A stretch of 58,976 bases of DNA from JAGLWP01 sp964406515 (lineage in GTDB: Archaea > Nanobdellota > Nanobdellia > Pacearchaeales > GW2011-AR1), in NCBI GenBank assembly GCA_964406515.1, contig CAYORV010000003.1, positions 1 to 58,976 of the forward strand, in the 5' to 3' direction. Positions 7,506 through 18,000 of this stretch are shown piece after piece. Position numbers and translations under genes: made by a program. Under the pieces are notes generated by a model. It did not search any database. It was not told the DNA's origin and worked only from the letters and a program-made list of their open reading frames with translations. Numbering within the stretch: position 1 is the first letter of the stretch; each line of letters begins with the position of its first letter.

Positions 7506-8579
7506 TTATTCTTTTAGACTCAAAGCATCTTGAGGACAAATTTCCATACAACAAAAACACCTTATACATTTCTTCTCATCAACAACAGGGAAAGGTTTGA
7601 GTTCTATTGCATTAACAGGGCATTTTTCAGCACATAATCCACATTTAATACATTTCTTCTCATCAACAACTATTGGTTTTTGCTTGAATCTTTTCAAGAG
7701 TTTCCTTGAAGATGCAACACTCACAACTGGTTTTTTAAAATGCAAATTTGGAATCTTTTTAATTCCAACTAACCTAAACTTAAAACTACCTAATTTCCTT
7801 TTTACAGCTTCTTTAATCGCTAATATATCTTTGGATTTATAACCAATTAATTGGCTCGCCACTACATCTAAACTTATTGCATTTTTTGAAGCAATAATAT
7901 ATCCTGCTTTTTTCGGCGTACCAGAAGTCGGCCCAGTTCCTTCCATTCCAATAATTGCATCCATTATATTAATTTCAGGTTTTATATTCTGATAAATATC
8001 AACCAACAAACTCGAAAAAACTTTTTCACTTCGAGCTTTGCTATGTAATTTCTGTTTATTCCCCCCAGGAATACAACCATAAAGATTCTTAATCGCCCCA
8101 GTATATTTAGTCAATTGATGCGTTTTCAATTTAGGCATATTAATAATCAAATCAACATCCTTAATTGTCTTAGCTAAATGAAAATTCTTCAAAACTTTTG
8201 CATTCTTATCGTGAATCTTAATTAATTTATCTTGTTCAAAAATAACTTGTGCCCCATATTTTTTAGCAACTTTCTCCATTCCAGATTTTTTAAATGCAAC
8301 ATCAGTTTCCATGAAAGAAGACTCACCAATATAAATTCTACAATTATTCTTTTTCAAAATTTTACAAACCGATTCAACAAGAGAAGCATTGGTAAGAGTA
8401 GCAATTGGATTTTTAAGATTCCATGCCACAATATTTGGTTTAATCAAAACTTTTTTACTCTTAGGAATTTCTATTTCTGCCAAACGCAAAACTTTAGTCA
8501 TCGCTCTATCGACTTCTTCTTGCTTATAGGTCCCACACTTTACTACTGCAACTTTCTCAACTCTTTTTTTGTTAACCAT
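7506..8579 (-). CDS. DUF362 protein with C-terminal two-cluster ferredoxin domain
   Basis: 357 residues. The N-terminal DUF362 domain (about 8-285) has KVLIKPNIVAWN, LIINMPKLKTHQLT and GAIKNLYGCIPGG. The C-terminal 60 residues form a 2[4Fe-4S] ferredoxin: CIKCGLCAEKCP and CIRCFCCMEICP. DUF362 proteins often occur with iron-sulfur domains and are thought to act in redox or cofactor metabolism; the reaction is not established. No signal peptide, so probably cytoplasmic. It lies upstream of tRNA-Cys on the same strand. Confidence 0.92.
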   Translation of the reverse strand: MVNKKRVEKVAVVKCGTYKQEEVDRAMTKVLRLAEIEIPKSKKVLIKPNIVAWNLKNPIATLTNASLVESVCKILKKNNCRIYIGESSFMETDVAFKKSGMEKVAKKYGAQVIFEQDKLIKIHDKNAKVLKNFHLAKTIKDVDLIINMPKLKTHQLTKYTGAIKNLYGCIPGGNKQKLHSKARSEKVFSSLLVDIYQNIKPEINIMDAIIGMEGTGPTSGTPKKAGYIIASKNAISLDVVASQLIGYKSKDILAIKEAVKRKLGSFKFRLVGIKKIPNLHFKKPVVSVASSRKLLKRFKQKPIVVDEKKCIKCGLCAEKCPVNAIELKPFPVVDEKKCIRCFCCMEICPQDALSLKE

Positions 8580-8594
8580 ATTTAATCAAACCTA

Positions 8595-8715
8595 TGCCCC
8601 CGACAGGATTCGAACCTGCGACCTATTGCTTTCCTCTTTTCCTTAAAAGGAGGAATGGGAAATTTCCCATCTCACTTAGAAGGCAATCGCTCTATCCAAG
8701 CTGAGCTACAGGGGC
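8595..8715 (-). tRNA. tRNA-Arg (TCT) with a 46-nt intron
   Basis: 121 nt including an intron at 8631-8676 at the canonical 37/38 position; the mature form is 75 nt. Acceptor GCCCCTG/CGGGGGC; D stem GCTC/GAGC; anticodon stem ATTGC/GCAAT with loop CTTCTAA (anticodon TCT); T arm GCAGG-TTCGAAT-CCTGT. The intron has a perfect 16-bp palindrome (8655-8670, ATGGGAAATTTCCCAT) and a second short hairpin. It should be removed by EndA, encoded at 1528. A 14-nt copy of the tRNA 5' end lies upstream. Confidence 0.95.
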
Positions 8716-8802
8716 TTCTTGAACCTGTAGCGAATCATCCGTTCCAACGAAAAGGAGGTTGACTGTCAAGGAACCTTGGTTCCTTACATGAGCTACAGGG
8801 GC
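8716..8802 (-). repeat. Insert plus 14-nt copy of the tRNA-Arg 5' end
   Basis: The plus-strand 14-mer TGAGCTACAGGGGC occurs at 8702-8715 (the real tRNA 5' end) and at 8789-8802. Between them are 73 nt ending in a family B hairpin (GGAACC-TT-GGTTCC, 8770-8783). In the transcript direction the order is fragment, hairpin, intact tRNA. Confidence 0.9.
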
Positions 8803-8823
8803 CTATAAATTCTAAGAAATAAT

Positions 8824-8834
8824 CATATTTAAAA
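8824..8834 (-). promoter_or_regulatory. TATA box placed for the tRNA-Arg 5' fragment
   Basis: TTTTAAATATG on the minus strand is centred about 27 nt before 8802, the first base of the tRNA-Arg 5' fragment, and about 114 nt before the intact tRNA. Confidence 0.55.
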
Positions 8835-8848
8835 TCTTTCTATTAAGA

Positions 8849-9079
8849 TTAATTTGAAGAAATATCTACAGAAAAACCAAATTCCTCTAATATAAATTTA
8901 GCTAAACCAACAGGGTCTTTTAACATTATCATCCCTTTTTTAAATGCGCTAAAATCATCTATTTTAAGATATCCTTCCAAATTTTTAGCTCTATCTTCAT
9001 TTCCTCGTATAATACAATAAACATGTTCTCCATTGATATCAAGATAAAAATTTTTATTTGAAAAAGATACTGTTGACAT
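8849..9079 (-). CDS. Hypothetical protein, 76 residues
   Basis: Not recognised. Beta strands (VSFSNKNFYLDINGEHVYCII), then a helix, GYLKIDDFSAFKKGM and a helical end. The ATG at 9079 is preferred over an upstream TTG because a TATA-like AAAAATAAATAG lies about 27 nt before it. It lies 36 nt downstream of the RNase Z gene on the same strand and may be a chance neighbour. Confidence 0.6.
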   Translation of the reverse strand: MSTVSFSNKNFYLDINGEHVYCIIRGNEDRAKNLEGYLKIDDFSAFKKGMIMLKDPVGLAKFILEEFGFSVDISSN

Positions 9080-9114
9080 AGATAGGATATACTCTTTCAA
9101 CTATTTATTTTTTT

Positions 9115-10008
9115 CTAAATCTCCAAAACATCCAAATCTTTCGCTACAGAAGAATTCTTGAAGATCTTCTTGGCGTCATTCAAAATCTTACTCGGTTCTT
9201 TCTCATATCTTTGGCTTATGTGAGTCAAGATTAATTTCTTAACCTTAGCTTTTTTCGCAATTTGACCAGCTTGTTTTGCTGTCAAATGATTATGTTTCTT
9301 TGCTTTTTCTTCAAGTTCTGAATTAAATGTAGATTCAGAAATAAACAAATCAGAATTCTTAACAAATGGAAAAATTCCTGGATTTACTGATGTATCCAAA
9401 ACAAAGGAAATTTTCTTCCCATCTTCTTGAAATGTCAAATTTTTTGCCAAATATTTTTTGCCTTTGTATGTTATATTTTTTCCTTCTTTTAATTTTTTCA
9501 AAAGAGGTCCTGAAGGAAGTTTAGATTTTTTCAACTTATCTCGATCTATCCTCAATTTTCCTTTCTTAACAAAAGCATATGCATTGCAAGGAATTCCGTG
9601 AGTCATTTTCTTGGCTTCGATATAAAAATCATCTGTCTCAAAAAATTTCCCGTCAACTTCTTCAATTTTAATTTTTCCCCTATCTTTAAAAACAAATGTT
9701 CTAAAAAGATTTCCCATAAATTGTTTAGTTCCACGAGGACCATAAATAAAAAGAGTTTTGTTATAACCGCTCAATGCCAATGTTTGAAGTAAACCTGGAA
9801 GTCCCAAAACATGATCTCCGTGCCAATGAGTAATCAAAATCCGAGTAACCTTGCAAGGATTAATCTTCGCTTTCCTCATTTGTCTTTGAGTTCCCTCCCC
9901 ACAATCTAAAAGAATATTCTCCCCGCCATAAGTAAGTAAAATAGACGTCGGATTTCTTTCAGCACTGGGTATTGAATCAGATGTTCCTAAAAAAGTTATT
10001 CTTACCAT
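9115..10008 (-). CDS. rnz: Ribonuclease Z (tRNA 3' processing endonuclease)
   Basis: Cuts the 3' trailer from precursor tRNAs. 297 residues, the usual short form. Metallo-beta-lactamase fold with FLGTSDSIPS at the start, LLDCGEGTQRQM, the zinc motif HWHGDH at 61-66 followed by GLPGLLQTL, the flexible-arm region near 155-180, and late HNHLTAKQAGQIA and LTHISQRY blocks. It is directly relevant to the tRNA 3'-flanking copies described here, since it must choose the correct 3' end. The ATG is at 10008. Confidence 0.96.
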   Translation of the reverse strand: MVRITFLGTSDSIPSAERNPTSILLTYGGENILLDCGEGTQRQMRKAKINPCKVTRILITHWHGDHVLGLPGLLQTLALSGYNKTLFIYGPRGTKQFMGNLFRTFVFKDRGKIKIEEVDGKFFETDDFYIEAKKMTHGIPCNAYAFVKKGKLRIDRDKLKKSKLPSGPLLKKLKEGKNITYKGKKYLAKNLTFQEDGKKISFVLDTSVNPGIFPFVKNSDLFISESTFNSELEEKAKKHNHLTAKQAGQIAKKAKVKKLILTHISQRYEKEPSKILNDAKKIFKNSSVAKDLDVLEI

Positions 10009-10043
10009 AACTAAAAGAACAGAAAATCATTTATATAATTTAC

Positions 10044-10295
10044 TTACTCTTTTTTCAAAACAGTTGATGCCGGAGAAATAAAAATTATTGTGTCACCTCT
10101 CAAAAAACCAAGGCCAAGATTTCTCTTTACCTCGTTGTCCTGCATTTCTTTGATATTATCTAACACTAAGTTAATATGTATATCAAACGCCAAGAGGGTT
10201 CCTACAAATTGTTTATCTCCTTTCAAGTGCACTAAAACTTCTTTTCCCTTCGAGTTATTCAATAAATCCAAGGGCCTTTCAATTCCGTTAACCAT
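10044..10295 (-). CDS. LSm/Sm-like archaeal protein
   Basis: 83 residues from the ATG at 10295; an upstream TTG in frame is less likely. Sm1 motif in residues about 14-45 (GKEVLVHLKGDKQFVGTLLA, then FDIHINLVLDN) and Sm2 at FLRGDTIIFISP. Forms ring-shaped complexes that bind U-rich RNA. It stands alone with an AT-rich region upstream and diverges from S8e. Confidence 0.94.
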   Translation of the reverse strand: MVNGIERPLDLLNNSKGKEVLVHLKGDKQFVGTLLAFDIHINLVLDNIKEMQDNEVKRNLGLGFLRGDTIIFISPASTVLKKE

Positions 10296-10386
10296 ATTCA
10301 ATTCATCATAATCCTGTTTATAAAAGTTTCCCCCGCAAAATTACACAAACAAAAAGATATTTAAATCAATCTTATTGCTTTCTAAT

Positions 10387-10740
10387 ATGAAGCGAGGGAA
10401 AAAAATATCCGGAGGACGATATGTCCAAAATAGAAAAAAGAAATCCTATGAAATAGCTGGGCAAAGAAGAATTATTAAAATTAGTGAAGAGAAAAGAAAA
10501 GCGCAAAGAACAAAGGGCGGAAAAAAGAAAATTATTTTACTTGGAGCAAAATTTGTAAATATTCAGGGGAAAGACAAAAAAGCAGAAATAAAAAACGTTT
10601 TAGAAACTCCTTCAAATAGATTCCTCGCCAGACAAAATATATTAACAAAGGGAACAATCCTAGACACAGACCAAGGAAAAGTCAAAATAACAAACAGACC
10701 AACACAAGAAGGTGTTGTAAATGGAATTCTAGTTGAATAA
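10387..10740 (+). CDS. rps8e: Small-subunit ribosomal protein S8e
   Basis: 117 residues. Family blocks: KRGKKISGGRY at the start, AQRTKGGKKKIILLGAKFVN in the middle, VLETPSNRFLARQNILTKG and the C-terminal RPTQEGVVNGILVE. The ATG at 10387 lies about 25 nt after an AGATATTTAAATC box, which argues for a leaderless start there and not at the TTG four codons upstream. Confidence 0.95.
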   Translation: MKRGKKISGGRYVQNRKKKSYEIAGQRRIIKISEEKRKAQRTKGGKKKIILLGAKFVNIQGKDKKAEIKNVLETPSNRFLARQNILTKGTILDTDQGKVKITNRPTQEGVVNGILVE

Positions 10741-10782
10741 TCTCTTTTTGATTTTTTACTTCTGTATCATAACAATAAAAAA

Positions 10783-10812
10783 CAAAAGCTTTATATAAGC
10801 AAAAGCTTTATA
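10783..10812 (+). promoter_or_regulatory. tfb promoter with duplicated BRE/TATA unit
   Basis: CAAAAGCTTTATA occurs twice, at 10783-10795 and 10800-10812 (17-nt period). The second is about 27 nt before the tfb ATG (leaderless start); the first would start transcription about 17 nt earlier. Both look like BRE plus TATA units. Confidence 0.65.
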
Positions 10813-10840
10813 AACCTTACGGAAACCCCCTACCACTAAA

Positions 10841-11758
10841 ATGAGTTTTGTTAAAAAATGCCCAGAATGCGGGAGTATCAATATTACTTCAGACGAATAT
10901 TTAGGAGAAGTTACTTGTAATGACTGTGGTCTTGTCATTGAAGAAAAAATGGCAGATACAGGAATTGATATGCAGGGAAAATTTGACAAAGATGATAAAA
11001 AAGGTCGAGGAGGAGCCCCGATAAGTATACAAAAATTCGACAAAGGATTGACAACAAATGTCGGAGAAATTTCAGACATCTACAAACTAGAACCAGGACA
11101 AACAAGAAAATTCTTAAGACTTAAAAAATGGCAAGAAAGAGTTTCCACTAGTATTGAAAGAAATTTAAGATTGGCCATGGCAGAACTCAGAGTAATAGCT
11201 TCTTACTTAACCCTCCCAAATGTTGTTCGTGATGAAGCAGCCAGAATATACAATTATGTATTACAAAGGGGATTGGTCAGAGGTAGAAGTATGGAATCTG
11301 TAATTGCCGCTTGTTTATACGCTGCATGCAGATCTTATGACATTCCAAGAACCCTCGACGAAATGGCAACAGCCTCAGACGTTGAAAGAAAAGAAATCGG
11401 AAGAACTTACAGATTCATAATCAGAAAATTAGGAATTAGAATTAAACAAAGTTCACCTAAAGATTATATTTCAAGATTTTCATCAGTTCTAAAATTATCT
11501 CCAAAAACACAAAATGATGCTTTGGATGTATTAAGACAAGCAGAAAAAGTCGAGCTTACATCTGGAAGAGGGCCTGCTGGAATTGCTGCCGCAGCACTTT
11601 ATGTTGCAGCACTAATAAACGATGAAAAGAAAACACAAAGAGAAGTAGCAGATATTGCAGGAATAACAGAAGTAACAATAAGAAACCGATACAAGGAACT
11701 AATAGAAAAATTAAAGCTCGGTGAAAAAATAAAAGAAAAAGAAGTTAGAAAAAAATAG
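10841..11758 (+). CDS. tfb: Transcription initiation factor IIB (TFB)
   Basis: Bridges TBP, promoter BRE and RNA polymerase. 305 residues. The zinc ribbon uses Cys7, Cys10, Cys26 and Cys29. The B-reader/linker lies around 45-110. Two cyclin-like repeats follow (about 118-210 and 215-300), with GLVRGRSMESVIAACLYAACR in the first and GRGPAGIAAAALYVAALI in the second. Length and order are normal. The promoter carries a doubled TATA unit. Confidence 0.97.
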   Translation: MSFVKKCPECGSINITSDEYLGEVTCNDCGLVIEEKMADTGIDMQGKFDKDDKKGRGGAPISIQKFDKGLTTNVGEISDIYKLEPGQTRKFLRLKKWQERVSTSIERNLRLAMAELRVIASYLTLPNVVRDEAARIYNYVLQRGLVRGRSMESVIAACLYAACRSYDIPRTLDEMATASDVERKEIGRTYRFIIRKLGIRIKQSSPKDYISRFSSVLKLSPKTQNDALDVLRQAEKVELTSGRGPAGIAAAALYVAALINDEKKTQREVADIAGITEVTIRNRYKELIEKLKLGEKIKEKEVRKK

Positions 11759-11800
11759 TTTTCTAAAGATTTTTATATATTAAATTTGTGATAATTCTAT

Positions 11801-11858
11801 CAGCCTTGAGCAGTATCTTAAAGGAAGGGTTGATAAGGGAAACCTTAGTTTCCTTTAT
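11801..11858 (+). repeat. Family B element between the tRNA-Leu promoter and tRNA-Leu
   Basis: Starts CAGCCTTGAGCAG, continues TATCTTAAAGGAAGG and ends with hairpin GGAAACCTTAGTTTCC. It matches the three tandem units at 33094-33254 (shared CAGSCTTGA head, TCTTAAAGGA centre and terminal hairpin). A TTTTTATATATTAAA box at about 11770-11784 puts the predicted transcript start near 11801, so the element would be the pre-tRNA leader. Confidence 0.75.
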
Positions 11859-11942
11859 GCGGGGATGCCGGAGTGGTCAAACGGGACAGGTTTAGGACCT
11901 GTTAGCTTAGTGCTTACCAAGGTTCGAATCCTTGTCTCCGCA
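11859..11942 (+). tRNA. tRNA-Leu (TAG)
   Basis: 84 nt, type II. Acceptor GCGGGGA/TCTCCGC; anticodon stem ACAGG/CCTGT with loop TTTAGGA (anticodon TAG); long variable arm around TAGCTTAGTGCTTA; T arm CAAGG-TTCGAAT-CCTTG; A73. A family B element precedes it and a 19-nt copy of its 3' end follows. Confidence 0.95.
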
Positions 11943-12011
11943 TATGGATTCTCACCTTACAGGTTTCCCAAGGGATGACTCGGGAAGAGCCGCGAATCCT
12001 TGTCTCCGCAT
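11925..12011 (+). repeat. 19-nt direct repeat of the tRNA-Leu 3' end flanking a 49-nt insert
   Basis: CGAATCCTTGTCTCCGCAT is present at 11925-11943 (within tRNA-Leu) and again at 11993-12011, identical. The insert (11944-11992) contains CTTACAG and TCCCAAGGGA, echoing the Thr insert. The second copy touches the stop codon of the convergent 2307-residue gene. Confidence 0.92.
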
Positions 12012-15000
12012 TATATAATTTTCTTCTTCAACAATTCCTTAAGCCACTTCATATTATTTGCACCAAACACTTGACCAAGGCCTCTAAAATCCCTACATTC
12101 TTCCTTAGTCAAAATTCCATCAAAAAGAAGTTCATTAATAAACACCATATTTTCAGAATATTTTCCTCCACTTCTCCTACCTTCAATTTGAAGTAAAATA
12201 TTAGTTTCCTTAATAGCAAAATCTACTATCCACTTCTCTCGTTCTTCTATTTCATCACTAGTTCCTTCAGGAGCATACCTAAATGCTCTATAAACATACC
12301 ATTCATCCAACATAATTTCATAATTCTCTAATTTAACCTTGCTTCTTTCATAAGGGTCACCATAAGCATAAACACGAGTTCTATCAGTATTATAATGAGA
12401 AAAAATTGCAGTGTGTTGCGTTTTTTCACAATTCTGGCCAAACACCACAACATCTCCTTTCTCTAATTTACTTGCATCAACTTCAACAAAATCAGTGGTT
12501 CCATCAAACAAAACAATCAAATTATCAATTGCATCCAATGCACAAGCAGTATCTTCAAGTTCTAATCCCGGTGTGCTTATCCCTGCACCAATCAAAACTC
12601 TTGTAACAAATCTAGAACAAACATTGCTTTTTTCCTTTCTTCCTTTTTCATTAATCCTATATTCATTATATCCTTCATCTGCATAATTCTTAGCAATCTC
12701 CCAAATTCTTTTCCCTGTTGGACTTGCTGAATCTGAACTTGAACTTGAACCACTTTCAGAAGTTGGAAATTCCTCTTCAACATGATTCTCAATAAAGTCT
12801 TCTACTGAAGCCAAAGTATCTTCTCCAGTATCACGATATCCTGCTATAAAATAGGTTGGTACACCTTTTATTTCTCCAGGGTGTATAAATATTATTTCAC
12901 CGCCTTCTCTACCAGAACAGAAACCTTTACCATAATCATTACAATAATCATAATTAAGTTTATTTGGCCATGATCCACCAATTACGATTATTTTATCATA
13001 ACCTTGAACATCTTCCCATTCTCCTGACCGACTACCTGTTGGCTCGTCTGTTATCACAAGTGTAACATCATACCCTTTTTCTTCTAATGCTTCTTTAATT
13101 AGTTCTGCAGCTGGCAAATCATTATCATTTCCTCGAGAAGCAGAATAATGAACAACAACTGTTTCACCAAGAGAGATATATTCTTCTTCCTCCTTTTCTT
13201 CAACTTCTTCTTCCCCCGTTTCTAAACTAAAAAGAATTTGAGCCCCTTCATAAAAATCCTTTCCTTCTAAAGATTCTATAAGTTTAATAGGCTCACCATG
13301 AAAATTCCCAGAAGCAATAATTCTCGGAACAGTTATCCAATCCACTTTATCAGGACTCCATTCCCATTTATTATTTTGAAATCTAAAATAAAACAAAGTA
13401 GTGGGCAATTCTGTTTTCCTATATCTAAAAGTAAACTCTTTTTTAGAATTCATTTCAGCATTATCTGCATACAATTTTCCATTAAACTTGCCAAAACCAC
13501 CTTCTTCACTTTCTCTGACAACTGTATCAATTAAAATCTCTAACCCTTGCGCATAACTTTTTCCATCTAATTTCTGAATCAATTCTCCATTATCTTTTGT
13601 AGGTTCATCTTCATCATATCTTCCACCACTAACAACAATTGTAGAAACTTTCATCCAATTTTCTTCATCAGGAGACCAATACCATCCCGCGGAATATGCA
13701 TAATGCAAATTAGAAACCAATACATTTCCATCCTTATATTCAAAAATAGGAAAATCAAATTCTTCTATCTTATCTTCTTCTTCCCCTTCTTTATCTTCTT
13801 CTTCCTCTCCTTCCCCCGCAGTCTTCAATTTCTCCATTTCTTCTTTTATAGAACGTCTCGCAATATCTGCATAAGCATTTCCCCTCAATAAAAACATATA
13901 AGCCTTCTCTTTATTCAAGAAAACCTTATCAAAAATTTCTTCAATTAAAACCAATTGCTTAAAAGAATCTCCTTCATTAGAAATTTCTTCCACCTTAGAA
14001 TTAAATTCTGCTTCACTAATATAATTTCCTTCATTTCTCAACAAATCTAAATAATCTTCAGCCACCTCTTCTAAAACATTACCTTCAATTTCTACACCTT
14101 CAATAATATCTCTTATATTTTCTGTATCAAGCCAACATCCTATATTTTCAGAATCACAATAACCAACCTGCTTCCATCTTGAACTCTCTGTTCCAGCATA
14201 AGAATCAGAACCAATTCCCGGATTTCCCGTAGCACAAGTTCTTATAATTCCATAATTAGCATCATCAAAAATCATTCCAGAAATACATTCTGTTTCTGTT
14301 TTAATATCTGCATCTGTTACTTGACTAGCCACATACAAATCACTAACATAATCAACTACAAATGAAGTTGAAACCTCCTTGAAACCACATTCTTCTTGTC
14401 CATTAACATTAATACATAATTGCTGGTATCCAGAAGCTTCAGTCAAATCTCTTGTTTCTGTAGCATATTCACCAACTCCCACATAACCAGAAGCTATCAT
14501 TAATGTCGAGGAAGTATCTTGATAATAAGAACTTCCTGGAATCCCTTTCAAATAAACTTGATAATACGACCCTGAATTCTTTCCTGCAAATATATGATAA
14601 AACACTTTGTAATGAGATGTTGGAGGCACTGTCACCGACGAGAAAGGTATTTCATCAAATCTTCCATGGAATTGTGCAGGAGAATCTGGTTCTGACAATG
14701 TATCAAGCAAATCCGCACCCTTTGGATAAACTCCTGAAACAGATAACTTACAAAGTTCCCCTCCTACTTCTTCTGTAGACCTTGATTTAAATGCCTTAAA
14801 TGAATTTGCTCCATAATATTGTGTGAAATAATTAACAGAACCTTTAGCGTCAGCCCATGCATCTGCAACAGTCAAATATTCTCCACCCCCCCTACTACCT
14901 TGCCCAAATAATCTTCCAATCAAACTTGGAATTGCAAGGTCTACTAAAGGAAGTGCTTGTCTCCAGAAAAACTCACATATATAAATACTATGAATCTCAT

Positions 15001-18000
15001 CGCAAATTCCAATCATTTCTCCAGTATCCAAGGAATTCTGCAAACAATCTCTGTAAGAAGTTTTCACAGAAAGCCATCCATCAATTCCTGCTTTTACTCC
15101 AGTTAAACAAACAGGCATTGCAATTCCCTCTTGCATATTTGGTAAACATAATACTAAACTTCCAATAATCCCTGATTGAACAACATCTCTCACAGGATAA
15201 GCTCCTCCTAAATCACATCTACTTGAAGGACAAATTACAGGATCACAAACATTAAATAAAAGATTACAATCTTTTGGAGACATAAAATCCTGACATTCCA
15301 TTCCAGGAATATCTACTGCCGGTGCACCTACACTAACTGTTTCTCCTAAAATTTTAACATTTCCTGATAAACCAGAACCATAAGCTCTTGATGCTTGTTC
15401 AATTGCCCTAAATGCATCATTAACTAAATCTTCTGCATCATCCTCATCAAGCCCTTCAAACTGATCAAAAGGCCCTGTCCTTCGATTAACCATTCCACAA
15501 TCATCTACTCCAATACCTTCTTCCAACCCATTCTCTCCAACATTACACAACCAAAAACTACTGACAGCACCAGAATCATCAAATGCCCTAATATTTCCAC
15601 CAACAGGCAATGTCTGTTTTGTTGCAGCATACCAACCATGCTTTAAATCAAAAGGCACAATTGCAGGCCGACCCTTGTACGGCTCTGTCTCATAATATCT
15701 CAGTTCAGCATTCTTGTATTCATTTTCATAAGATGAAGAATCATATTTTTGAAAGTAAATATCTTTTAATCCAGATACATATTTCCCAGGATTTTCAACA
15801 AGATTCCCATCAGAATCATATATCATCAACTCATCAGTAGGAACCAACGTAAGACTGGCAGGACTAAGTCCAGAATATCTTTCCAACCTCTTTATTGGAA
15901 TATTCTCTCCAAAAGAATCATCTAAAACAATTATATAAATTTCTCCTTGATATTGCATCAATTGGACTGGAGTATCTGGTTCTAATTCCACCGAACTATC
16001 TAAGACAGAATATTTCATTATTTTCGTCTTTTCTTTTATATCTTCATAAGTTAATCCCTTATACGCAATTCTCTTTGTATCTTTAGTTTCATAAAGTCCT
16101 ATATCTTTTGCATTAATATTAAAATCTCCTGCTATATTACTTCTTTCTACATAATCCCCTGCATTTTCCCTAACATCAAAAAGTATGGAATAAAGCTCTC
16201 TCTCAGCTAAACTTTGTGCTTCAGAACTTGCACTATCGTCTTTCAAAACTTTCGCCCAAAGTTCAATCTCTCTTAATTGCTCTTGACTATAATACCTATT
16301 TTTCCAACCACTATAATTTAAAATAGTTAGCATATCGTCTTTGGTAATTGCTTCTTCATTTCCATCTGGATCTGCAAAACTATCTGGAAAACTATCATCC
16401 CAATAATTTATAACTTGAGTTGAATATTTTTTCATAAATTCATCAGTGTTAACCGTGCTTGTTCCAAACAAATCTGTCTCTGTAATTCCTTTTTCTAATT
16501 CTTTCATCTGCTTATTTTGTTCAACAATTAATTCAGAAAGTTTAGTTACATCATTGTCAATTGTGTCAGCATTATCCAACAAACATTTATCAATTGAAAC
16601 ACCAGTTTCACTCGAGATGTCTGTGCATTTCTCATACCATCCTCCGCTACCCCTCATAATATGTCCTCTCGCAATTCCTGTTCCACCTGCATTTGCCATA
16701 AAATTTTTGAAAACCAAACCAGCTCCTGTTACAACACATGCTTTCTGAAGTACTTCAACAGTTTTTCCCACACCTTCAGAAAAATTCTGCCATTTCCCAA
16801 TTTGACTATCTAGATTCTCAATTCTTTCTTTAATCTTTTCAGGAGGCAACTTAAATGCTCTTTTCTCAATATCAACCCTAAATCCAAAACTTGCCTCTGT
16901 TCCAGAGTCTTCAATACCTGGAATAACAGAAACTTTTGCTGTCTTCTTAAGATTTACATCAGACAAAGTAAATGTATATCCTCCATAACTTTTTGAAACA
17001 TCTTTCCCTAAAATCAAAGTCTTTTCTTTTCTTCCAGCATTAATTTCAATCTTTGCAGAATCTTGTTCAAGAGAAATTAATTGTATTGTATCTGTTTTAT
17101 CATTAATATAAATAAGTTTATTTTTCCTAGCCTCATAAGAATCTGTTCCTTCTGAATCCTGCACAAGTATTTCTGCACCATAATCCTCAAAACTTGGCTC
17201 ATAGATTCCATCAAAAACAATTTTCTTAGTCTCTCCATTAATAGTCACATAATTTGTAGCAATCTCTTGATTTGAAAGTAGATATTCATTATCACAATAC
17301 TCTTCGATGTTTTTCTCAGAGTTAGGATACAAAAACTTAAACTCATCGCACAATTCAAGAACAGTCCTCTTCTGTTCCCCATCCCAAGCAAGAACAATCT
17401 TTTTATACAAAGCTTCTTCGCCAAAAGTCCTATCATTTAAATCAACATGAGATTCTCCAGAAAAACTATCTATCACTGTTTCATAATCATCAACTGCATC
17501 CTGATATTCACTGATGCCTTCTATTACAATACTATCAATTGGTTCTGTAAATCCATTCAAAATAGCTTTCTCTCCTGATACATCTATGAATGAATGTCTA
17601 ACAATTTCTTCTTTCCTATAATTAATCATATTATAAAATTCATTATCTTTTACACTTTTGGCAACTATATCCAATACTCCTGCAATTCCTTTTACACCAT
17701 CAGCAGCAACACTAACAAGTCCTCCCTTAAAATCATTATATAATAATTCTCCAACAACAATATTATAATAATTTAAATCTCCTTCTGTTAATCTATCCAT
17801 ATGTTCTGACATTGAAACCAAAAAAACAAACAAACCATTCACATCTTTTGCATCATTCTTAGTTCCAATATAACCTACATAAACAGACCTTAAACCATCT
17901 GCTGTTTTGTAAATATGATCTCCCAAACCAACCTCTTTCTCAACTCCACCAATACTCAAATTTACTTTTGGGCTAATAGTAAAATCCATTCTTTCTACTC

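Noticed and set aside
8789..8802. Second tRNA gene beside tRNA-Arg
   Set aside because: Only 14 nt of the 5' end are present; no anticodon arm, T arm or 3' acceptor strand follows.
14503..16748. Several plus-strand open frames opposite the giant gene
   Set aside because: They are antisense shadows of the 2307-residue gene: low complexity, no promoters or family features.
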